Origin: Streptomyces graminofaciens
Lineage (GTDB): Bacteria; Actinomycetota; Actinomycetes; Streptomycetales; Streptomycetaceae
NCBI RefSeq assembly: GCF_030294945.1
Contig: NZ_AP018448.1
Span: 6,850,001 to 6,914,000 of the forward strand
Direction of reading: 5' to 3'
DNA length: 64,000 nucleotides
Below the pieces are notes generated by a model. It was given only the letters and a program-made list of their open reading frames with translations. It searched no databases and was not told the DNA's origin. Position 1 is the stretch's first letter; every line of letters starts with the position of its first letter. The position numbers and the translations under genes are program-made. This document shows positions 34,801 to 42,157 of the stretch, piece by piece.

Positions 34801-35157
34801 CTAACCGTTAATCTGCTTGACCTCGATGGCGAGGGCGCCGAGAGCTTCTTTCTCGGGTGGGTAGATGGTGCGGATGTTGGCGAGCTGCTGGTCGCGGGTG
34901 GCGGTCGGGTTGATGTTGGCGGGTCCCTCTGCGTCGAGCAGCGCTTCAAAGTCGGGGTACTCCGTCACCCGCTTGACATTCACCTTGCAGGTTTCGTCGG
35001 TGCCCTTGATGCGGAAGCGGATGATGTCGCCTGCGCCGAGGTCGGCGAGGTGCGGGTACTTCACCCGCACCTCGATGGTCTTGGTGCCTGTGGCGACGAG
35101 GTCGAAGTACTGGCGGTAGAGGTTGAGTTCGTGGACGCGGGGTGTGGTGTCGGTCAT
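34801..35157 (-). CDS. ASCH-domain protein
   Basis: A 118-residue protein that fits the ASCH fold (PUA-like barrel). Its signature is in LYRQYFDLVATGTKTIEVRVKYPHLADLGAGDIIRFRIKG, where the conserved Gly-x-Lys-x-x-Glu-x-Arg motif reads GTKTIEVRV. ASCH domains bind RNA or hydrolyse modified cytidine (YqfB). ATG 35157 overlaps the stop of the tRNA-synthetase-like gene by 4 bases (ATGA), so both are translated together. It ends the leftward cassette. A role in RNA modification or recognition is inferred. Confidence 0.82.
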   Translation of the reverse strand: MTDTTPRVHELNLYRQYFDLVATGTKTIEVRVKYPHLADLGAGDIIRFRIKGTDETCKVNVKRVTEYPDFEALLDAEGPANINPTATRDQQLANIRTIYPPEKEALGALAIEVKQING

Positions 35158-36269
35158 GGGGCGGGAACGCTCCTGGGGGCTGGCGCGGTGATCATGCGGC
35201 TGATCTCGGCGGCCGAGTACGAACGGAAGAAGTGGCGGGGGTCGGACAGCAACGTATCGGTCATGGCCAGCAGCTGCTCGGCGTACTCGCTGATGGTTCC
35301 GGGCCACTGGCGAGTGTCGAGCATCCAGTCGGCTGCGCCGTCGGGCAAGGGAACATGGCCCTCGCGGATCAGGGACTTGGACAGCTTGGCTCCGGTGTCG
35401 GTGACGACCTGAAGGCAGAACAAGCGGGCGGGGAGCCGGGTGCGGGTGAGGCCGACCGCCTGGAGGGCTTCGTCGACCAGGTGGGAACCGAAGATCCAGT
35501 CGCCGCCCTTGACCATGACGTGCAGGGTGCCGTGGGCATTGGACAGGGCGAGTTCTTTGACGAGGTTGCGGTACAGCGTGGCCAAGTCGAGGTAGGCGCC
35601 CCCGGCCGGGGTGATGGTGGCCTGATAGAGGCCGTGGTGCAGGCATACGGCAGCGACTTGCGCGGTCTCGCGGTCGGTGAGATGGACATGCGTGCGCTCG
35701 GCGTGCTTCTCGGCCCATCCGCAACCGTGCTGAGGGCAGGGGATACGCAGGTGTGGGGTGCCGGTGGAGGGGGCGAGCCACCATCGGGCGGCGTCGAGGC
35801 GTGGCAGGAGGCGCAGCCAGGTGTGGCGGAAGTGCTCGCCGGCCTGCTGCTGGCTGTAGGTCTCGACCCGGTGTGGGATGCCCAGGTGCCGGGAGAGAGC
35901 CGTGAACAGAGGCTGGTAGAGGGCGTCGACGAGGTCGATCAGGGCCTGTTCGCCGAGGGTTTGGGCGTACGCACGCTGGTAGAGATGGCCGGTCGCGGGG
36001 TCGGTGGCCAGCTCGTACGGGGCGTTGTCGAGGGCGCTGAAGAGAACCTCGGTGGGGATGCTGAAGCGGTCGCGGAGGCGGGCCGCCATGGCGAAGGCCA
36101 GAGACTGCACGAGTGAGGTGCCGATGTGTGGGGCGCCGTTGATTTGGGTGCCGACGACCAGCACGATCCGCTCCGGTGGGGTGGCCAGGATGCGTGGAGT
36201 CAGGACGTCCTCCGCCCGGTGCAGGGCGTTGGCGAGGACGGTGTTCGGCGAGACGGGATGGGTCGTCAC
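35154..36269 (-). CDS. Class I aminoacyl-tRNA synthetase-like protein (LysRS-I-like)
   Basis: A 371-residue protein with the two class I signatures. GAPHIGTS (HIGH equivalent) is near residue 50, and AKLSKS (KMSKS equivalent) near residue 307. A Cys pair (IPCPQHGCGW) sits between them, as in class I lysyl-tRNA synthetases. It stops soon after the KMSKS loop, so the anticodon-binding domain of a normal LysRS (about 500 or more residues) is absent. It cannot be the housekeeping enzyme. It may aminoacylate something other than tRNA, or modify tRNA. It overlaps the ASCH gene and follows an unknown gene by 28 bases. Confidence 0.75.
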   Translation of the reverse strand: MTTHPVSPNTVLANALHRAEDVLTPRILATPPERIVLVVGTQINGAPHIGTSLVQSLAFAMAARLRDRFSIPTEVLFSALDNAPYELATDPATGHLYQRAYAQTLGEQALIDLVDALYQPLFTALSRHLGIPHRVETYSQQQAGEHFRHTWLRLLPRLDAARWWLAPSTGTPHLRIPCPQHGCGWAEKHAERTHVHLTDRETAQVAAVCLHHGLYQATITPAGGAYLDLATLYRNLVKELALSNAHGTLHVMVKGGDWIFGSHLVDEALQAVGLTRTRLPARLFCLQVVTDTGAKLSKSLIREGHVPLPDGAADWMLDTRQWPGTISEYAEQLLAMTDTLLSDPRHFFRSYSAAEISRMITAPAPRSVPAP

Positions 36270-36297
36270 GGGATGTCCCCCTGGGGTGGGTTGGGGT

Positions 36298-36774
36298 TCA
36301 TTCGGTTCGGGTGTGACCGAAGAGGAGGCGCTGGCGGAGCGTGGCGCTGTCCAGGTAGGTGTCGATCTCCGCAGGGGTGGCGCTGCGGGAGAGTGGGTCG
36401 AGGCCGAGGACGATGGCCGCCGGGGTTCCTTGGCCGAGCAGCAGAGTCCAGAGGCGGCCGGTGGGGATGCGTTTGCGGTACGGGGTGCCGTCGAAGCGCA
36501 GGGCCACTTCAGCCGGGGCGATCAGACGTAGGCGTGGCCCGATGTCCGGCGGGGGTGTGGTGGCGGGGCCGAGGTGTAGAGCTTCGGCAACGGCGCGCAT
36601 GCGTTGCTCGATGACGGCCGGCGTCTCGTAGCAGCTGCGGGGCGGTTGGGGCACCAGAAGGAGGCAGCACAGAGTGGCGCCGGTCGGAGTGGTGTCCAAC
36701 CACGTGGTGGTGGCCAGGGAGGCGATCAGACCAGCGGAAGGCGCGAAGGACTCGGTGCGGGCAGGCGTCAGCAT
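36298..36774 (-). CDS. Conserved-looking protein of unknown function in element cassette
   Basis: A 158-residue protein from ATG 36774, overlapping the ATPase-fold gene by 7 bases. It has no signal peptide or membrane helix. The N-terminal half is hydrophobic and Thr-rich (LIASLATTTWLDTTPTGATLCCLLLVPQ). The C-terminal half is charged (RLRLIAPAEVALRFDGTPYRKRIPTGRLWTLLLGQ...). I do not recognise the family. Its position between two overlapping or near-overlapping genes makes it part of the same operon. Confidence 0.6.
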   Translation of the reverse strand: MLTPARTESFAPSAGLIASLATTTWLDTTPTGATLCCLLLVPQPPRSCYETPAVIEQRMRAVAEALHLGPATTPPPDIGPRLRLIAPAEVALRFDGTPYRKRIPTGRLWTLLLGQGTPAAIVLGLDPLSRSATPAEIDTYLDSATLRQRLLFGHTRTE

Positions 36775-37229
36775 GTGGGCACCGCGCTGTGGTGGAAGGC
36801 GGCCCAGACGCACTTGCCGGGGCCCTGGCGCTTCTCCACGCCCCAGTGGTCGGCGACGGCAGAGACCAGCAGGAGGCCGCGGCCGTCGTCGGTGGTGCTC
36901 CGTGGCTCCTGCTTGGTGGGTGTGCCGTTGCCGCCGTCGTGCACCTCGATGCGCAGCACTGTGGTGTGCAGTTCGACTCGTACGAGGACCTGACCGCCTG
37001 CAGGAGCTCCGTGCAGGACGGCGTTGGTGGCGAGTTCGGAGGTGCACAGCCGGATGTCGTCGAGGCGTTCGGTCCGGCCCCATTGGGTAAGGGTCTCGGC
37101 GACGAAGGAGCGGGCGGCGCCTGGGGTGGTCCGGCGTCGGTCGAAGAGCATCGATTCGTGCTCGACGGCGCCGTCGAGGGCTTGTTCCGGTGCGAGGGTG
37201 TCCGGCTCGCCGGGCAGTCTGCTGGGCAT
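36768..37229 (-). CDS. ATP-binding protein, anti-sigma/HATPase_c type
   Basis: About 153 residues with a GHKL ATPase fold. The N box is LCTSELATNAVLHGA, the G1 box IEVHDGGNG and the G2 region DDGRGLLLVSAVADHWGVEKRQGPGKCVWAAF. These single-domain ATPases, very numerous in Streptomyces, act as anti-sigma-factor kinases in partner-switching systems. ATG 37229 is chosen; TTG 37235 and ATG 37151 are alternatives, and none has a strong ribosome site. It is the first gene of the leftward cassette and divergent from the HTH-TPR gene. Confidence 0.85.
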   Translation of the reverse strand: MPSRLPGEPDTLAPEQALDGAVEHESMLFDRRRTTPGAARSFVAETLTQWGRTERLDDIRLCTSELATNAVLHGAPAGGQVLVRVELHTTVLRIEVHDGGNGTPTKQEPRSTTDDGRGLLLVSAVADHWGVEKRQGPGKCVWAAFHHSAVPTC

Positions 37230-37333
37230 GGCCAACAGCCAACCGCCGTAGCTCGTTTGGGTCGGGAGCCAGCGTGGGGGCCATGCGGGGGGCCACTATG
37301 GGGGCCAGAGTTCGCATGCTCCTGGGAGATGGG

Positions 37334-38659
37334 ATGGGCGACACGGGGATTGGCGCGTTGCTCATACGGCTGCGCACGGGGCGTGGTTGGACCCAGCAGC
37401 GGGTGGCCGACGAATACAACGCCCTGGAGGGGCGGGCAGCCAAGACCGGTAAGGAGATTGGGCGTTACGAGCGTGAGGCACGCATCCCGGTCCCGTACAC
37501 CCGCAGGTATCTGGCGCAGGTGTTCGGCATCGACATCGGAGTGCTCGACCGTGCTGTGGCGGTCAGCAGGGGCCGCCAGGGTGGAGACAAGGCTGCGGAG
37601 ACCGTTCCGGCGCGGCCTGTGGTGCCTTCCCGATCAGGTGCTATGGCGGCGGCGGACGCGGTGATGTAGGCGGACTTCGCCCGGTTCATCGCGCAGCGCA
37701 ACGCAGATGAGTTCGTCGTCGAGCAGTTGGAGGCCGATGTTGCTCGGCTCGCTCGCGCCTATGTCAGCCATCCGCTGATGGAGCTGTACATCGAGATCAA
37801 GCGGCTGCGGGACGGGGCGTTCGAGTTGCTGCGCGGACGCCAGCATCCCCGGCAGACTGCTGACCTGTACGTCGCGGCCTCACGGTTGTGCGGGCTGTCC
37901 GCGCACGTCTGCTTGGACCTGGGCGGCTACGACTCCGCTGCCACTCACGCTCGTACCGCTCGGGCGTGTGCAGAGGCAGCCGGGCACGAGGGGATGCTGG
38001 CCTGGGTACGGGCCGTGGAGTCCCTGATCGCCTACTGGACCGGGCGGTACGAGCAGGCGGCGCGGCTGGCGCAGGCCGGCCGCCACCACCGGGCTCCCGG
38101 CAGCATCGGAGCCCGGTTGGCGAGCCTGGAGGCGCGTGCGCTGGCCATAGCCGGAGACCGGGTGGGCGCGGTGGCCGCCCTTGCGGATGCCGAGCGCTCC
38201 CGCGAGGCAATGCCCGGCCATGACGAGGTGCCGGGCATCTTCGCCTTCCCGGCCGCCAAGCAGTTCGCGTACGCGGGCACGAGCCACTTGGCCGTGGGCG
38301 GGAGGGAGCATGTCCAGCAGGCCATCGTCAGCGCGGACAGTGCGATCAGGCTCTACCGCAGTGCCGAGGACGATGATCAGTCGGTCGGCGACCTGCTCGC
38401 CGCCCATGTCGATCTCGCCCGCGGCCACCTGCTCCTGGGCGACCTGGACGGCACCGAGGCGATGCTCGGATTCGTCCTCGCCTCACCGCCCGACCGCATG
38501 TCGGCCAGCATCGTGCGTCGGCTCACCGCTCTGGGCCGGGAGCTAGGAGGGCCGCAGTACGGTGGAGCCGCGCAGGCCGCACACCTACGCGAACGACTCC
38601 AGCACACGGCCGTCCTCGCGGCCTCACCCGCCGCCCACCCACCGGAGCTGCCGACGTGA
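37334..38659 (+). pseudogene. HTH-XRE/TPR-like regulator interrupted by an in-frame amber codon
   Basis: One frame runs from ATG 37334 (GGGAG upstream) to 38659 but contains TAG at 37667-37669. The first part (111 residues) holds an XRE helix-turn-helix (IGALLIRLRTGRGWTQQRVADEYNALEGR...EIGRYEREARIPVPYTRRYLAQVFGI). After the stop, the same frame continues as ADFARFIAQRNADEFVVEQLEADVARLARAYVSHPLMELYIEIKRLRDGAFELLRGRQHPRQTADLYVAASRLCGL and further TPR-like helices. A GAG or CAG to TAG change would explain this. It could be a null allele, or give separate HTH and TPR products by restart. The end overlaps the methyltransferase start. Confidence 0.82.
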
Positions 38660-39474
38660 CCGAACTGTCTGCCGCACACGACGCCGCTGTCACCGACCGG
38701 AGCCGCCTTGCCGGAAGCGCCTACAACGGCGACCGGGACCTGGCTGCCCGCCAGTCGCTCTACCAGTGGCAGACACCCCGATACGACCTGCCTGGCATCG
38801 TCGCCGAACAGCTGAGCGGCGTACGCGGGCGTGTGGTCGATATCGGCTGCGGCAACGGTAAATTCATCCAGCGGCTTCGCGACGATCGGCCCGAGCTGAC
38901 CCTGCTCGGACTGGACATCGCCCCCGGCATCCTCGCCAGCGTGCCCGGCCCGGTCGCCGTGGCGGATGCCACCCGCCTGCCGTTGGCCACGGCGAGCGTC
39001 GACGCGGCCCTGGCGCTGCACATGCTGTACCACGTCCCGGGCATCCCGCAGGCGGTCAGGGAGTTGTCCCGCGTCGTGGCTCGTGACGGGGCGGTGATCG
39101 TCTCCACCAACAGCGACCGGGACAAGGCCGAACTCGACGAACTGTGGCAGCGGGCGGCGGGCGACGTCCTCGGTACCGGACGTGGCCCGGCCCGCATCTC
39201 GCTCAGCGCCCGCTTCTCTCTGGAGAAGGCCCCGGCCTTCCTGGGCGAGGAGTTCGGCCGCGTGGAGACGATCGAACTGCCCGGCACCATCACGGTCCAG
39301 GACCCCGAGCCGGTCATCGCGCACATGGTCTCTTACCGGGCTTGGGCGGACCAGCACGACGTGCCTTTCGAGGCCACGATCGAGCGGGCCCGCGCGATAC
39401 TCATCGATCACATTGCCCGGCATGGGGCCTTCGAGGTCACGTGCCTGGGCGGCATCCTCGTCTGCTGTCGCTGA
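38656..39474 (+). CDS. Class I SAM-dependent methyltransferase
   Basis: A 272-residue enzyme with the SAM-binding motif RGRVVDIGCGNGKFIQRL, then LLGLDIAPGIL (acidic loop) and ALALHMLYHVPGIPQAVRELSRVVARDGAVIVSTNSD. It is a Methyltransf_11-type small-molecule or RNA methyltransferase; no substrate is evident. GTG 38656 overlaps the TGA of the regulator frame, so translation of the TPR half, or of a complete regulator, is probably needed for good expression. This matters because the regulator carries a stop codon. Confidence 0.87.
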   Translation: MTELSAAHDAAVTDRSRLAGSAYNGDRDLAARQSLYQWQTPRYDLPGIVAEQLSGVRGRVVDIGCGNGKFIQRLRDDRPELTLLGLDIAPGILASVPGPVAVADATRLPLATASVDAALALHMLYHVPGIPQAVRELSRVVARDGAVIVSTNSDRDKAELDELWQRAAGDVLGTGRGPARISLSARFSLEKAPAFLGEEFGRVETIELPGTITVQDPEPVIAHMVSYRAWADQHDVPFEATIERARAILIDHIARHGAFEVTCLGGILVCCR

Positions 39475-39486
39475 CAGCCGACTTGG

Positions 39487-41244
39487 CTATCGCCGTCGGC
39501 CGCGTTCCGTAAGCCGTTCGCTCGTGGGCGTGGGCGTGGGCGTGGGCGTGGGCGTGGGCGTGGGCGTGGGCGTGGGCGTGGGCGTGGGCGTGGGCGTGGG
39601 CGTGGGCTGTGGTGTGGGCGTCACGGGTGCGGTGAGGCGGGTGCTCAGGCTGCGAGCTGCCTGAGCACGCCTGTTCGGCTGCACGGCGATGCGCCAGTTG
39701 AGGACCTCGGCGGGGCGATCGGCGGTGTCGAGTTCTCGCCGTGCGGCTACTTCGGCCAAGAGGTGTCGGGGGTTGTGGCCGGCGGTCTCGGCACGGGCGA
39801 GGGTCGTAGTCAGGGCTGGCCAGGTGGGATCGGCGAGGACGCGGTCGGCGTGGTCGGGGAGGACTGCGCGCAGGTCCTGCTCGAAGCGGCTGGCGGTTGT
39901 GGCGCGCGGTGCGCGAAGGGCGAGATCCGCCAAGACCGGCTGGGCGGCCTGCTGGTAACCGGCCTGCAGGTGGCGGAAGGCTTCTTCGGCCGCTGCGGCC
40001 TGCTGCTCGTGGCCGCGCTGCTCATGCCACTTGGCGGCCGCGCGCGCCACGTGGAGCGCGGCGAAGATCAGGGCGATGGCGAGTCCGCCCGGATCGTGCG
40101 TGGCGTAGGCGAGTTCCTTGGCGGCTTCCCGTAGGGCGGTGGCTGCCTGGTGATCGGCTCGGATCGCCGAGCGGCGGGCCCGGTTGAACGCCCTTGCCGC
40201 GGCTTGCAGTTCGGCCCGGTGTCCGCCCTTGGTGGCGAGGGCCAGGTTGTGGAGGGTGTCGCCGAAAGCATCCAGATGTCCCAGGGCCATGGCGTCGTCG
40301 CCCAAGTCGAGGACGGCGTGGGCGTCGCGGATGGCGGTCTCGGCGCGGCGCCACGGTTCGGCTGGGTCCGCCGCCTGCTCGGGGCGGTCGGCCAGGTCCT
40401 GGGTGGGAAGGCGTTCGCAGAGGCGGTTGTAGGACAGGTCGGGAGCGAGCCGTGAGCCGCCGTACCAGACCGGCTCACCTTGGGCGGTGTCGCCGGGCGC
40501 GGCCAGGCTGTAGCCGGTCACCTCGCCGGTCTCGGGGCCGATGCGCGGCCTGACCTGGATGCCGAGGGAGCGCAGCACGGTGAAGTACTCGTCGATGCTG
40601 CGTACGGCGGCGGCGACCGCGTACGCCTGCTCGCGCAGCCACTCCCGCGCGGTCTCATCCCGGCCCTGGCATTCCGCCTTCGCCCGCTCGGCGCCGGTCG
40701 GGGTACGCGGGGCGGTGAGGTCGCCGGACTTCAGGCGGCGCAGCCCGAACTCGGCCTCGATCTGTCGGCATTCGCGCTGTGCCCGCCAGCCGTCCCGGTT
40801 CGTACGAGGGCGGCGGCCGTCGGCTCGGACGCTGGTGGCCATGATGTGGATGTGGTCGTCGGCGTGCCGGACCGCGATCCAGCGGCACGCCTTGTCGTCT
40901 CCCTCGGGGGCGATGCCCGTGGCGGCTACGACGCGGCGGGCAACCTCGGCCCACTCAGCGTCGGTGAGGTAGCGGTCGCCGGGCGCGGTGCGCACCGGGC
41001 AGTGCCACACATGCTGCGGTGGCTGCTTTCCGCCGAGTTCCCGGGTGCGGAGGTCGACGTGGTGGTCCAGGCGCCGGGCGAGCTGGGTGTAGGTGGCGGT
41101 GGGGTCGCGGCCGGGGTCGGGGGCGCCGGCCATGTCCCAGGCAGCCACGATGTGAGGGTCCGTGTGCTCGTCGCGCCGCCCCTTGCCGAAGAGGTAGTTG
41201 ATCAGGCCGAGCGTGCTGGAGCCGGTGGAGACGTCAGGCACCAT
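39487..41244 (-). CDS. Relaxase (mobilization nuclease domain)
   Basis: A 585-residue conjugative relaxase. The N-terminal domain begins VPDVSTGSSTLGLINYLFGKGRRDEHTDPHIVAAWD. It shows the three-His metal site in AVRHADDHIHIMATSVRADG (H-x-D-x-x-H-x-H type); a candidate catalytic Tyr may be Tyr 17 or Tyr 52. A long helical Ala/Arg-rich region follows (about 280-500). The tail is about 14 Pro-Thr pairs encoded by a hexanucleotide repeat, then SERLTERGRRR. It nicks oriT and pilots single-stranded DNA in conjugation. It overlaps mobC by 11 bases. Its presence is unusual because classical Streptomyces elements move double-stranded DNA with TraB. Confidence 0.87.
   Translation of the reverse strand: MVPDVSTGSSTLGLINYLFGKGRRDEHTDPHIVAAWDMAGAPDPGRDPTATYTQLARRLDHHVDLRTRELGGKQPPQHVWHCPVRTAPGDRYLTDAEWAEVARRVVAATGIAPEGDDKACRWIAVRHADDHIHIMATSVRADGRRPRTNRDGWRAQRECRQIEAEFGLRRLKSGDLTAPRTPTGAERAKAECQGRDETAREWLREQAYAVAAAVRSIDEYFTVLRSLGIQVRPRIGPETGEVTGYSLAAPGDTAQGEPVWYGGSRLAPDLSYNRLCERLPTQDLADRPEQAADPAEPWRRAETAIRDAHAVLDLGDDAMALGHLDAFGDTLHNLALATKGGHRAELQAAARAFNRARRSAIRADHQAATALREAAKELAYATHDPGGLAIALIFAALHVARAAAKWHEQRGHEQQAAAAEEAFRHLQAGYQQAAQPVLADLALRAPRATTASRFEQDLRAVLPDHADRVLADPTWPALTTTLARAETAGHNPRHLLAEVAARRELDTADRPAEVLNWRIAVQPNRRAQAARSLSTRLTAPVTPTPQPTPTPTPTPTPTPTPTPTPTPTPTPTPTSERLTERGRRR
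39524..39607. repeat. (GTGGGC)14 microsatellite in relaxase 3' end
   Basis: Fourteen perfect GTGGGC units (84 bases) encode alternating Pro-Thr on the minus strand. Length change by whole units keeps the frame, so the tail can expand or contract freely. Confidence 0.95.
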
Positions 41245-41974
41245 GACTGGCTCCTCCCGCCAGGAGCTGGTCCATCAGTACGTAACTGGTTTGGGCGGCC
41301 TGCTCGATGCGGTCGAGGATGGCCTTGGCACGCTCTGGTATCGCGCCGGAGTGGATAGCTACCGTGACCTGGTTGAGGTTGGTGCCGATCCGGTTCAGCG
41401 CCTTGGTGTGCGCTTCGATGGCTTCCACCAGCGGGCGGATGGGGTCGTCCTCCGGGCTGCCGACCATGCCCGCCTTGCCGAGCGCGACGGCGAGGGCGGC
41501 GTCGCCGACGAAGCTGGCGAACTTCTGGTGGCGCCGCGTGGCCTCGGCATCGATGAGGCGGGCCGCGGTCGGGGTGAAGCGGATCTTCTTCTCCTGGTCA
41601 CGCTTCTCGGTGGTGCGCTTGCGGTTCATCCGCGCGGGCAGCGCGGGAGCGTCAGGCTCACGCCACGAGGGCTGCTCAATGGCGGCGGGCGGTTGACGGG
41701 CGGTCGGTGCGGCGTGTGGGGTGACGGAGTCGGCGACGGGCTGCTCTGTGCTGTCGGCGGTAGACGCGGTGCGGGGTTCGTTCACCCCCTCCTCAGGCTC
41801 GGGCGCCCGCTGGCGCCCGACCCCCTCTCCCGCCGCCACCCCAGGGGCGGAGGCAAGCGCGGACGAAGCCCCTTTAGGGGCTCGTTCGCTCCAGCTTGCT
41901 GCTGTTCGTCGGTCCCGGTTGAACCAACCCCAGCGGCGGGGAGAAGAGGGGTTCGTGTCGTTCGCAGTGTCCAT
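41234..41974 (-). CDS. mobC: MobC-like relaxosome accessory protein
   Basis: A 246-residue protein from ATG 41974. The N-terminal half is disordered (Ala/Pro/Glu-rich). The C-terminal half, RKRTTEKRDQEKKIRFTPTAARLIDAEATRRHQKFASFVGDAALAVALG, then PLVEAIEAHTKALNRIGTNLNQVTVAIHSG, carries the MobC hallmark LNRIGTNLNQ. MobC proteins are ribbon-helix-helix-like DNA binders that help the relaxase melt oriT. It lies directly upstream of the relaxase gene with an overlap and directly downstream of a palindromic region that may be oriT. Confidence 0.83.
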   Translation of the reverse strand: MDTANDTNPSSPRRWGWFNRDRRTAASWSERAPKGASSALASAPGVAAGEGVGRQRAPEPEEGVNEPRTASTADSTEQPVADSVTPHAAPTARQPPAAIEQPSWREPDAPALPARMNRKRTTEKRDQEKKIRFTPTAARLIDAEATRRHQKFASFVGDAALAVALGKAGMVGSPEDDPIRPLVEAIEAHTKALNRIGTNLNQVTVAIHSGAIPERAKAILDRIEQAAQTSYVLMDQLLAGGASHGA

Positions 41975-42016
41975 GTTGGTGCTCCGGTGCAGCGAGGGAT
42001 GGGGCTGTGTCACGTC

Positions 42017-42134
42017 CGTCGCATCCGTCGCACGCCTGGTCAGCACAGGTACGGACGCGCGGGCAGGTACGGAGAACTCCGTCCCGGCGACAGAGTCCGT
42101 CCCCGCGCTGACCTGCGCGGGGACGGATGCGACG
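42017..42134. other. oriT: Candidate oriT: nested inverted repeats upstream of mobC
   Basis: CGTCGCATCCGTC (42017-42029) is repeated inverted as GACGGATGCGACG (42122-42134). Inside, TCCGTCCCCGCGC (42096-42108) and GCGCGGGGACGGA (42115-42127) form a 13-bp hairpin with a six-base loop. The hairpin also sits 30 bases past the stop of the DUF3631 gene, so it may be only a terminator. The nested arrangement beside mobC and the relaxase favours an oriT. A direct repeat, AGGTACGGA (42048 and 42065), is also inside. Confidence 0.5.
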
Positions 42135-42157
42135 AAGTGATACGGACCCCGGTGGGA

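Noticed and set aside
39524..39607. A repeat array that might be read as a CRISPR.
   Set aside because: It is a six-base microsatellite without spacers, inside the relaxase gene.
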